Below, one piece after another: positions 50,399 through 57,464 of a DNA stretch of 64,000 nucleotides (the first letter of the stretch is position 1; each line of letters begins with the position of its first letter). Source of the DNA: an uncultured Prevotellaceae bacterium (GTDB taxonomy: Bacteria > Bacteroidota > Bacteroidia > Bacteroidales > Bacteroidaceae); the NCBI GenBank assembly GCA_902769805.1, contig CACXQL010000020.1:1-64000 (forward strand), given 5' to 3'. The notes beneath the pieces were generated by a model. That model did no database searches and was not told the DNA's origin. It worked only from the letters and a program-made list of their open reading frames with translations. The translations under genes were made by a program, and so were the position numbers.

Positions 50399-50680
50399 CT
50401 ATGGGTGATAGTTACGCACTAACTCTTTGAGAGGCTCGACGGCTTCAGCATGGCTGGGATCATAGCGGAGAATGACGGTGATGAAGCGAAGACTGTCGTC
50501 AAGGACTTTGCTATAATATTCGAGATTACCGTCCTGTCCTGTGTGTATGGAGTAGTCGTCACCAGCCTCCAATAGTTCTGCGCCCATACCCCGTGATCCC
50601 TCAGGAGAAAGCCAAGATAAGTCTCCTCTGATTTGCCGTTTCTTTTTGATAGAACACGAAGTCCCGACACCAATTGGCAT
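50399..50680 (-). CDS. Doubtful short ORF or 3' gene remnant
   Basis: The reverse strand is open from 50680 to 50399. Its first codons lie in the hairpin after the upstream peptide gene, so the annotated ATG is unlikely to be real; an internal ATG (at about 50587) would give some 62 residues, GAELLEAGDDYSIHTGQDGN onward. The end (LRYDPSHAEAVEPLKELVRN) looks protein-like, perhaps the tail of a tetratricopeptide-type protein. I recognise no family. Either a decayed fragment or a small gene; a second overlapping frame is also open, which weakens the case. Confidence 0.3.
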   Translation of the reverse strand: MPIGVGTSCSIKKKRQIRGDLSWLSPEGSRGMGAELLEAGDDYSIHTGQDGNLEYYSKVLDDSLRFITVILRYDPSHAEAVEPLKELVRNYHP

Positions 50681-50689
50681 CGGGACTTC
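50658..50689 (-). terminator. Hairpin after the 60-residue peptide gene
   Basis: A perfect 10-bp stem (GAAGTCCCGA/TCGGGACTTC) with a 12-nt loop. The downstream tract on the reverse strand is only weakly U-rich. Confidence 0.6.
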
Positions 50690-50711
50690 TCCTTTATCGT
50701 TCGAGAGGGGA

Positions 50712-50894
50712 TTACATACCCATTTGATTCATAAGGTCTTCGAAGTTTCCAAGTTCATCGAAGCCTTCCAATTCACGGACATCGACAGTGCCGGTAGTAC
50801 CAGTGCTGATAGGAATAGAACTTCCTGCAAGCAACATCTGCCCTGCGCTTAGCTCGATGACCTCCGTTGCCGGAATGATATATCTCTTTTTCAT
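50712..50894 (-). CDS. Short LLAGS-motif peptide, paralogue 1
   Basis: A 60-residue peptide beginning MKKRYIIPATEVIELSAGQM and continuing LLAGSSIPISTGTTGTVDVR. It has no hydrophobic signal core and ends in an acidic, Gly/Met-containing tail. It is a clear paralogue of the next gene (MKK-Y--P--EVIE--A-Q-LLAGS-IPI--TT-TVD-RELE). Many Prevotella short proteins share the MKKxYxxPxxxVI start, but I know no proven function. A conserved leader, a small-residue site (LLAGS) and a variable tail resemble a precursor peptide that is cut and exported; that reading is an inference. Confidence 0.6.
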   Translation of the reverse strand: MKKRYIIPATEVIELSAGQMLLAGSSIPISTGTTGTVDVRELEGFDELGNFEDLMNQMGM

Positions 50895-50914
50895 ATTGGC
50901 TCTACTTTTTGTGA

Positions 50915-51055
50915 TTAAAAATCAAAATCTTCTAATTCGCGAGCGTCCACAGTATCTGTAGTGCCACCAATGGGGATAGGGCTTCCTGCTAACAATGTCT
51001 GGTCAGCCTTCACCTCAATCACCTCCATTTCCGGGTTGATATATGTTTTCTTCAT
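50915..51055 (-). CDS. Short LLAGS-motif peptide, paralogue 2
   Basis: A 46-residue reading frame from ATG 51053-51055 to TAA 50915-50917: MKKTYINPEMEVIEVKADQT, then LLAGSPIPIGGTTDTVDARE and LEDFDF. It aligns with its neighbour over almost the whole length but lacks the last 14 residues. It lies 20 bp upstream of that gene on the same strand and downstream of a secreted-protein gene (51114-52502), with a REP-like palindrome in the gap. Function unknown; see the entry for paralogue 1. Confidence 0.6.
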   Translation of the reverse strand: MKKTYINPEMEVIEVKADQTLLAGSPIPIGGTTDTVDARELEDFDF

Positions 51056-51072
51056 AAGTCTGATTTATACAA

Positions 51073-51111
51073 TCCCCTTTCCTCCCCTGAGCAGGGGAGG
51101 TCAGGAGGGGT
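51073..51111. repeat. Solo REP-like palindrome between genes
   Basis: CCTCCCCTG-AGC-AGGGGAGG hairpin followed by TCAGGAGGGGTC. Similar GC-rich layout to the inverted repeats of the DUF559 element at 55.9-56.3 kb, though not the same sequence. It may end transcription of the secreted-protein gene. Confidence 0.65.
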
Positions 51112-51113
51112 CT

Positions 51114-52502
51114 TTATTTCACAATTACCTTCTTACCATTCACGATATACAAGCCCTTAGTTGGATAGAGCACACGACGACCCTGCAGGTCATAGTAAAC
51201 ATTGTCCTCTGTACCCACCTTGATGTTCTTGATACCTGTAGCATCTCCAAAGTTGATGGAGAGTTCGTGGGCTTCAGCAGGAATATCTTTGGCTAACAGA
51301 TAAGCCTTACCTGCAGGAATGGAAGTTCCAGTGAATTTTTTGAACTGACCGTCAGAAAGCACGTATGTGCTATTTGCTGTAACGTCTGTTGCTGTCACGG
51401 CAGCCTTCAATTTGTTAGTACCTACACTTGCGGCAGATGGTACAATGGGTACTTGATAAACTGTCCCTGCTGTACCTTTAAGGATAAGTCCGGTTTGTGC
51501 AGGAGCCTCATTTACTTTCTTCATGGTTGCCTCTGTAGAAGTCAGGGAAGATACAATGTAAGCCTCCAGACCATCAACGTCAGAGAAGTCAAGAGCATTG
51601 TCAGATGCGAAAGAAGCATAGCCAGAAGATTTGATAATCAGAGGCCATGCGTGGCTTGTAACATAAGCCTCTTCGTCAGTAGCATTGAGTGTAGAGAAAT
51701 ATGCTGCTTTTAATACAACTGTGGTATTGGCAGTTGCTGCCTGAAGCATAAACTGGTTAATCTTTGTACAACCAGAGATGTCACAAACAGCGTATGTACT
51801 TCCTGCAGCAAACCATTTTTGAGCATTTTCTGTATTATCAGCACATAGAATAGCCAATTGACCGCTTGAGGCTGTTGGCTCAAAAATGAAGACGGCTGAT
51901 TTATATAAAGGATAACTATTTCCTAACCACCAACCTATACCTTTCCATTCTTCATCAAATTGGATGGTGTGGGTTGTTTCGTCGTAAGTTTCGTTTGACC
52001 AGTGTTGATTAAATGATGCTGGATTGAAAGATAGTGTTGCGCGATCACTCTCACTGAGGAAATAGGCATCTTTAAACTTTACAGAAGCAGTCTCACCATC
52101 CCCAAGTGCGTCAGCAAGTTGGAAATAGATTTGTTGAACTGCTGATGCTTTTGAATCTAAGGCAACAGTGATTTTATTATCATGACTATCACCATTGTTT
52201 CCAGACAAATTACCAGCATCACCACAATCTACTAATACCTGTATCTTATTGGATACAGTCCCCTCGAATTCTACCACAAATTGCTGATAGGAAGAATAGT
52301 CAGAGCCACCAATCCACCAACCTGGTCTATAACTCCACTGTGAGAAAAAAGTAATGGTTTTGGTTGATGAGTCATACCAAGCATTAGACGAATCATCAGT
52401 AGTGTTATTACTAGGTTCACCAATGGAAATCTTCGTTTCCGCATTAGCAACATTTACGACCCCCATAAGGGCAGCAAACAATAATAGTAAAGTTTTCTTC
52501 AT
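51114..52502 (-). CDS. Secreted beta-rich protein with Prevotella-type C-terminal sorting-like tail
   Basis: A 462-residue exported protein (signal peptide MKKTLLLLFAALMGVVNVAN, cut about ANA). Two similar beta-rich blocks follow, each with a Trp-rich motif (SQWSYRPGWWIGGSDYSSY and EEWKGIGWWLGNSYPLY), which could bind carbohydrate. The end, VYYDLQGRRVLYPTKGLYIV then NGKKVIVK, is a tail found on many Prevotella secreted proteins and resembles type IX secretion C-terminal domains. Function unknown. It has a perfect promoter and may be followed in the transcript by the two LLAGS peptides. Confidence 0.7.
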   Translation of the reverse strand: MKKTLLLLFAALMGVVNVANAETKISIGEPSNNTTDDSSNAWYDSSTKTITFFSQWSYRPGWWIGGSDYSSYQQFVVEFEGTVSNKIQVLVDCGDAGNLSGNNGDSHDNKITVALDSKASAVQQIYFQLADALGDGETASVKFKDAYFLSESDRATLSFNPASFNQHWSNETYDETTHTIQFDEEWKGIGWWLGNSYPLYKSAVFIFEPTASSGQLAILCADNTENAQKWFAAGSTYAVCDISGCTKINQFMLQAATANTTVVLKAAYFSTLNATDEEAYVTSHAWPLIIKSSGYASFASDNALDFSDVDGLEAYIVSSLTSTEATMKKVNEAPAQTGLILKGTAGTVYQVPIVPSAASVGTNKLKAAVTATDVTANSTYVLSDGQFKKFTGTSIPAGKAYLLAKDIPAEAHELSINFGDATGIKNIKVGTEDNVYYDLQGRRVLYPTKGLYIVNGKKVIVK

Positions 52503-52605
52503 AATTAGTTTGGTTTAAAATTATTAATAAATTGATTAGTAATTCGTCTTGGTTATGTCTACCTCCGCCCCCGAGGTGGACGGTGCTTTACATTATAAAT
52601 CGTGG

Positions 52606-52637
52606 CAAAAATAAGGAAAATATTTAAATCATCCAAA
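52606..52637 (-). promoter_or_regulatory. Promoter of the secreted beta-rich protein gene
   Basis: TTTG (52634-52637), 20 bp, TATTTTTG (52606-52613) on the reverse strand; the leader is about 100 nt and contains a CCTCCGCCCCCGAGG hairpin at 52562-52576. Confidence 0.75.
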
Positions 52638-52889
52638 CTTTTTGGGGAAAAAATAAAGATTTATGACATTATAATATCATTTTTGAGCAATAAAATACCA
52701 GTCATACTATTCCCTATTATACTTTGTATCGGGATAATTTGAGAAAAACTTGGGATGCATCCGGTAGCATTAAACGAATGGCGATTTTGCCCCTAAATAA
52801 GGGTCAAAAACGTGATAAAACCAGACGAATGGTAGCCTTTTGGGAGAGAGGAGGCATCCCGATCAGAGATCGCAACCAAGGGGATTCAG

Positions 52890-53021
52890 TATTCCACCCC
52901 ATGGAACAAGTTATTCCATGCCATGGAACAAAGTATTCCACCCCATGGAACAAAGTGTTCCACCCCATGGAACAAACAGGAAGGTGCCGCCTTCGTGGGA
53001 AGAAGGTGCCGCCTTCCTCTC
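52890..53021. repeat. Palindromic tandem array, exact 22-bp period (6 units)
   Basis: Units start at 52890, 52912, 52934, 52956, 52978 and 53000. The first four carry TTCCACCCCATGGAA (inverted repeat around CCATGG); the last two carry GAAGGTGCCGCCTTC, a different palindrome. The gene-free stretch 52503-53062 holds a promoter, this array and a terminator-like hairpin; a 105-residue forward reading frame across it looks spurious. Confidence 0.85.
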
Positions 53022-53026
53022 GAAGG

Positions 53027-53058
53027 GCTACTGCTCTGTGAAGAGCGGTAGCATTTTT
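53027..53058 (+). terminator. Hairpin with T-run after the palindromic array
   Basis: An 11-bp stem with one wobble pair (GCTACTGCTCT/AGAGCGGTAGC) followed by ATTTTTC on the forward strand. No forward gene ends here, so it may close a non-coding transcript through the array, or serve the gene on the other strand less well. Confidence 0.6.
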
Positions 53059-53062
53059 CATA

Positions 53063-53740
53063 TTATGCTTCTCCCAGCATCTTGATTTTCTCTTTCAGCT
53101 TATCATTCTCACGGCGGAGTTCTTCCACCTCATGCTGCAGTTGTTCAATAGTATCTCGTTGATTGGTTCGATAGCCTAACCGGGCTGCCGTCATTCGCTC
53201 CCGGATGCCACCCTCCGTCACAAACTCCTCCTCTTTTTTCTTCTGGTATGTCATCATCATCTTATCCACCATCTTGCATAGCGTAATAGCGATATTGGCT
53301 GCCTCCTCGTCTGTCCATTGCTCGAAAAATGGCGCATAATCTCCCACATGATTATGTTCCTTACAATATTCCAGCATACCATTGAAACGGTGGTGTCCCT
53401 TCGTCCATCTTACCAGATGGTGCGTAGGCAGATAGTCCTCATAATCCTCTAAAAGTTCCTGTATACTTGCCCTTGCCACATTCAACAGTTTCAGTTCCAT
53501 CTCCATAGAAGTGACTCCATCGGCAGTACCTTCGATGATATTCTGCTTGCCTGAGCGAGCCGCCTGTACCATCTGGTCAACGGTGCGGTCACCATAGGCG
53601 GGCAGGAAGCGGCGAGTGAACACATACGTCATCTGGTAAAGGACAACGGTTTTCTGGTAGAACCATAGTGTCTTCCAGTTGTTTTGTTTGCGAAGGACGG
53701 TTTCTAATTTTTCGGCTGGTGGAGTAATGATTTTTTTCAT
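53063..53740 (-). CDS. Four-helix-bundle protein (23S rRNA intervening-sequence / Avd-like fold)
   Basis: A 225-residue, all-helical protein. The N-terminal 120 residues match the four-helix-bundle family: WFYQKTVVLYQMTYVFTRRF, RTVDQMVQAARSGKQNIIEG, TSMEMELKLLNVARASIQEL. The same fold is found in proteins coded by 23S rRNA intervening sequences and in the Avd accessory protein of diversity-generating retroelements. A suffix domain and a coiled coil (IEQLQHEVEELRRENDKLKE) follow. Function is unknown; a nucleic-acid binding role is inferred. It is divergent from the Dna2-like gene and lies beside the palindromic array. Confidence 0.78.
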   Translation of the reverse strand: MKKIITPPAEKLETVLRKQNNWKTLWFYQKTVVLYQMTYVFTRRFLPAYGDRTVDQMVQAARSGKQNIIEGTADGVTSMEMELKLLNVARASIQELLEDYEDYLPTHHLVRWTKGHHRFNGMLEYCKEHNHVGDYAPFFEQWTDEEAANIAITLCKMVDKMMMTYQKKKEEEFVTEGGIRERMTAARLGYRTNQRDTIEQLQHEVEELRRENDKLKEKIKMLGEA

Positions 53741-53876
53741 TTTGTATGGTTTTTTAGTTTATCTAGTGTTCCTAGTTTATCTAGTGTTCCTAGTTCTCCT
53801 AGTTATCAACTGCAAAGATACAAAAAAATCCTGATACTCGCAAAGAGTATCAGAAATTTTGCCTAACTTTGTAGGC
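53741..53876. promoter_or_regulatory. Divergent promoter region with word repeat and palindrome
   Basis: Reverse promoter -7 TATCTTTG at 53813-53820 and forward -7 TAACTTTG at 53864-53871. Between the reverse gene and its box are two copies of TTTATCTAGTGTTCCTAG (53758-53793). A perfect 9-bp inverted repeat CTGATACTC-GCAAA-GAGTATCAG (53831-53853) covers the forward -33 region and could be an operator. Confidence 0.65.
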
Positions 53877-56800
53877 ATGAAAGTTTCGGAACTCTTTGAC
53901 CGCTGTGTGGAAATTGTGAAGGCTCAACCTTCTGCGACAGTGCTGCGTTATATGCATGAGACGCTGGTGCTGGCTTGTGCGGAGGCGTTGAAAGGCAGTG
54001 GGCAGGGTTTCGGTAACCTGATGGCACAGACGGACTTCTTGTGCAAACAGGCGGGTATAGGGGTCGCTGACCGTATCGCTATCCAGACCATGCGCCGCCA
54101 TTCCAACAGGAAAGACGGACTGCTCACCCGTCAGGATCTCCGTTATGACGTGCGCGCCCTTGCCCTCTTTATCTCCGCCGTCTTCTCAGAAGATATCCCT
54201 CATGAGTTGCTGACACGTATTCCCACCATGGGGCGTCCCACGAATCTCACCCTTCAGATCAACCAGCAGTATGTCCGTTGTGTGGTGTCATACTGGGATG
54301 AGAAATATATCTATGCGACGACAGACGAGGGTAGTGTGTGTATCCAGACAGACGATGAGACGTTGCGCCCCTTGTTGACAGAGGGTATGCAGCTTAACCT
54401 GTTGGACTGTCATCGTGACGGACAGACCATCCAACCAAAACTCATCGTGGTGGAGCCTGACTTCCTCATGGATATCTCTTCGCTTGCCGCCTGCTTCTCT
54501 GACAAGGAACATCTTCCCATCGCCTATACCTTAGGACGTTTCAAGCCTCAAGCCAATACGCAGCCGATCTTGTTGGGTAACTTTGCAGGGGCTGCCCTGG
54601 ATGATATTATCAACCAAGCGGACTTCCAAGTCAACGACACCATCCGCCACTCTTTCCGTGAACAAGTTCTGCAGTTCTGTACTTGTCCGAACTTTAATCC
54701 TCAGCAGTTTAAGGAAGATGCCTATCGACAAGTGGAGAATATCAAAGAGGCAGTTACCGAACTCCTCGAAAGCCAACAGCCAAAGACTAAAAGCCAAGCG
54801 CTCCTTGAACCCTCCTTCGTCTGTGAGCATTTAGGTTTACAGGGACGTGTCGATTTGATGACGAGTGACAAGCATTTATTGGTGGAACAGAAATCAGGGA
54901 AGAACTGGAATCTGGAACATTCCTCGAATCTTACCCCTATCGCCTCTCATCTCTATGCGGAAGCCCATTATGTCCAACTGTTGCTTTACTATGGCGTCTT
55001 ACGTTATAACTTCCATCTCTCAGCCGATAAGGTAGATATCCGATTGCTTTATTCCCGTTATCCGGCAAAGCAGGGCTTGTTAGTGGTTAATTACTACCAG
55101 AAACTATTTCATGAGGCTATCCATTTGCGTAACCAGATCGTGGCACAGGAGTTCAAGATGGCTCATGAGGGGATTGGAAGTATCATACCTCAGATAGAGG
55201 TGCTGAAGACACTGTCTGAGACAGAACGGGAGTATGTGGAGAGGATGCTCTCCTTCGTCTATCGGGAACAGTTGGCACAGAAGGTAGGTACGCAGGAAGG
55301 TCAGGGTGGGGCAGTGGCTAACCTGTGGAATATGCCGTTGACGGAGAAGCGTGATACGGGCAGTATCTTATATGGTCTTCGTATGCTTCATAAGGAGCAG
55401 TCATCCACATACAATGGTTTCGACCGCCTGACCTTCTCGATACCTGATATGGATGATGACTTCCTTCCGAATTTCCGTCGTAACGACATGGTGTGCCTCT
55501 ATGCCTATGAAGGAGAACCCAATGTGTGTGCCGCGATATTATATAAAGGTGTCATTGAGCAGTTGACGGATCATGAGGTCGTCGTCCGCTTGAATGACGG
55601 ACAACAGAATCCGGAGGTCTTTGCGGATACTACCTATGCCATCGAGCCCTCCTTCTCTGATCGGGGTACTACCTCTTCTATCCGTTCCTTACAGGCTTTC
55701 TGCGTCGCTTCTCCTGAACGGCGTTCCTTGCTCTTAGGTGAGAGAGCCCCTCGTTGTGATAAGTCTCTCCAACTCTCTCGTTCCTATCATCCACATTATG
55801 ATGATATTCTGCTGAAAGCAAAACAGGCACGCGACTATTTCATCCTTCAGGGACCTCCAGGAACAGGCAAGACCTCTATGGCACTGAGATTCCTCGTAGA
55901 AGAGTGCCTCACCCCCGACCCCTCTCCTTCAGAGAGGGGAGCAACAGAGAGGTTTCAGTATGCAAATCCAGATATATATTCTATATTAAAAGAGAATGCG
56001 AGAGAAAACAGAAAAGAGCCAACGGATGCGGAGAATCTTTTGTGGCAGATTCTGCGTAACAATGGTATTGGTTTCAAATTCCGCAGACAACATGCAATAG
56101 GTGACTATATCGCTGATTTTATAAGTATTGAACATCTGTTGATTATTGAAATTGATGGTAAGTACCATGAAGATGAGAAGCAGCAGGAGAAAGACAGGAT
56201 ACGCTCAGAGTTATTACAAAATAAGGGATATAAGATTCTTCGGTTTACGAACGAAGAGGTGATAAATAATACACCCAATGTCCTCAGAACAATCCTCTCA
56301 ACAGCTCCCTCTCTGAAGGAGAGGGCGGGGGGTGAGGCTCTCCTCCTCTCCTACACCAACCGTGCGGTGGATGAGATATGTGCGATGCTGACAGATGCAG
56401 GTATTGATTATATCCGACAAGGCAGTGAGACTTCCTGTGACCCTCGTTTTGCCGACCATCTGTTGGATAGGGTGATGGGGGAGCATCCTCGTATGGATGA
56501 GGTACGCCAACGAATCATCGATACGAAGGTCATTGTCTCTACCACCTCTACCATGCTGTCACGCCCTTATCTCTTCCAACTGAAACACTTCTCGTTGTGT
56601 ATCGTTGATGAGGCTTCACAGATTCTCGAACCGAATATTATCGGACTCCTTTCCTCGCCTCAGATAGACCGTTTCATCCTGATAGGCGACCATAAACAGT
56701 TACCTGCCGTGATACAACAACCAGACGACGATCCGCGCCTGTCTTCTTGTCGGTTGTCGTTATTTGAGCGGTTGTTACGTGTAGAAAGAGAAGCTGGACG

Positions 56801-57464
56801 TACTGCCTTCACGGCTATCTTACAGCGACAGGGGCGTATGCATCCGGATATCGCAGTCTTCCCCAATGAGATGTTCTATGGTCGTGAACAACTACAGCCT
56901 GTACCTTGTCCGCATCAGGAGGAACAGCAACTGGATTATCCGCAACCTTCTAAGGATGAGTTGGATGACCTGCTCAAACAGCGTCGCGTCATCTTCTTCC
57001 CTTCAGAACCCTGTCATACTATTGGTTTCAGCGATAAAGTCAATCCCCACGAGGCTCATATCGTCGCCGACCTCCTGCACCGCATCTATCGGCAGTATGG
57101 TGCCGACCGCTTCGACACAGCACGGACAGTGGGTGTCATCGTACCCTATCGTAACCAGATAGCGATGATACGACGGGAGATAGAGGCGCTGGATATTCCT
57201 GCCTTGTTGGATGTCTCCATCGATACGGTAGAGCGTTATCAGGGTAGTCAGCGTGATGTCATCATCTACAGCTTCACCGTCAAACGTCCCTACCAGCTTG
57301 ATTTCCTCACGGCAAACTGTTTTGAGGAGGATGGACATGTCATCGACCGTAAACTGAATGTCGCGATGACACGTGCCCGTAAGCAGTTGCTGATGACAGG
57401 AGAAGAGCGAGTCCTTTGTCAGAACCCGCTCTTCGCTGAATTAATCCGTCGTTATCGTGTATGA
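53877..57464 (+). CDS. Dna2-like nuclease-helicase carrying an in-frame DUF559 endonuclease insert
   Basis: From ATG 53877 (a TTG at 53859 lies upstream of the -7 box) the protein has about 1195 residues. A Cas4/RecB-type nuclease motif (VDLMTSDKHLLVEQKSG) is near 323-345. The superfamily 1 helicase has Walker A GPPGTGKTS near 660, SYTNRAVDEIC, Walker B CIVDEASQ, GDHKQLPAV, and the C-terminal TVERYQGSQRDV and AMTRARKQLL. Between Walker A and the next strand, residues about 677-820 are a foreign DUF559 domain coded by the element at 55906-56338. Without the insert, this is the AAA_11/AAA_12 helicase-nuclease found in many Bacteroidetes. The frame is intact throughout. Confidence 0.85.
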   Translation: MKVSELFDRCVEIVKAQPSATVLRYMHETLVLACAEALKGSGQGFGNLMAQTDFLCKQAGIGVADRIAIQTMRRHSNRKDGLLTRQDLRYDVRALALFISAVFSEDIPHELLTRIPTMGRPTNLTLQINQQYVRCVVSYWDEKYIYATTDEGSVCIQTDDETLRPLLTEGMQLNLLDCHRDGQTIQPKLIVVEPDFLMDISSLAACFSDKEHLPIAYTLGRFKPQANTQPILLGNFAGAALDDIINQADFQVNDTIRHSFREQVLQFCTCPNFNPQQFKEDAYRQVENIKEAVTELLESQQPKTKSQALLEPSFVCEHLGLQGRVDLMTSDKHLLVEQKSGKNWNLEHSSNLTPIASHLYAEAHYVQLLLYYGVLRYNFHLSADKVDIRLLYSRYPAKQGLLVVNYYQKLFHEAIHLRNQIVAQEFKMAHEGIGSIIPQIEVLKTLSETEREYVERMLSFVYREQLAQKVGTQEGQGGAVANLWNMPLTEKRDTGSILYGLRMLHKEQSSTYNGFDRLTFSIPDMDDDFLPNFRRNDMVCLYAYEGEPNVCAAILYKGVIEQLTDHEVVVRLNDGQQNPEVFADTTYAIEPSFSDRGTTSSIRSLQAFCVASPERRSLLLGERAPRCDKSLQLSRSYHPHYDDILLKAKQARDYFILQGPPGTGKTSMALRFLVEECLTPDPSPSERGATERFQYANPDIYSILKENARENRKEPTDAENLLWQILRNNGIGFKFRRQHAIGDYIADFISIEHLLIIEIDGKYHEDEKQQEKDRIRSELLQNKGYKILRFTNEEVINNTPNVLRTILSTAPSLKERAGGEALLLSYTNRAVDEICAMLTDAGIDYIRQGSETSCDPRFADHLLDRVMGEHPRMDEVRQRIIDTKVIVSTTSTMLSRPYLFQLKHFSLCIVDEASQILEPNIIGLLSSPQIDRFILIGDHKQLPAVIQQPDDDPRLSSCRLSLFERLLRVEREAGRTAFTAILQRQGRMHPDIAVFPNEMFYGREQLQPVPCPHQEEQQLDYPQPSKDELDDLLKQRRVIFFPSEPCHTIGFSDKVNPHEAHIVADLLHRIYRQYGADRFDTARTVGVIVPYRNQIAMIRREIEALDIPALLDVSIDTVERYQGSQRDVIIYSFTVKRPYQLDFLTANCFEEDGHVIDRKLNVAMTRARKQLLMTGEERVLCQNPLFAELIRRYRV
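55906..56338 (+). mobile_element. DUF559 endonuclease element bounded by inverted REP-like palindromes
   Basis: The 433-bp segment starts with a 37-bp palindromic sequence (55906-55942, GCCTCACCCCCGACCCCTCT then CCTTCAGAGAGGGGAGC) and ends with its near-identical inverted copy (56304-56338). Between them lie about 115 codons of a DUF559 (Vsr-like PD-(D/E)XK) domain: ENARENRKEPTDAENLLWQI, KFRRQHAIGDYIADF, LIIEIDGKYHED and KILRFTNEEVINN. The host frame continues through both ends (LTPDPSPSERG at the left, APSLKERAGGEA at the right). It interrupts the helicase between Walker A and the SYTNRA motif. Whether the endonuclease moves the element is an inference. Confidence 0.8.

Noticed and set aside
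52724..53041. Forward 105-residue reading frame across the 22-bp array
   Set aside because: Its translation is the array itself (repeated FHPMEQ, HGTK-like words) with no promoter, no homology I recognise and a reading frame equally open on the other strand.
53063..53740. Avd protein of a diversity-generating retroelement
   Set aside because: The fold fits, but no reverse transcriptase, template repeat or variable repeat is present in the window.
53859..53876. TTG start for the Dna2-like protein
   Set aside because: It lies upstream of the -7 box, so it could not be in the mRNA made from that promoter; ATG 53877 is preferred.
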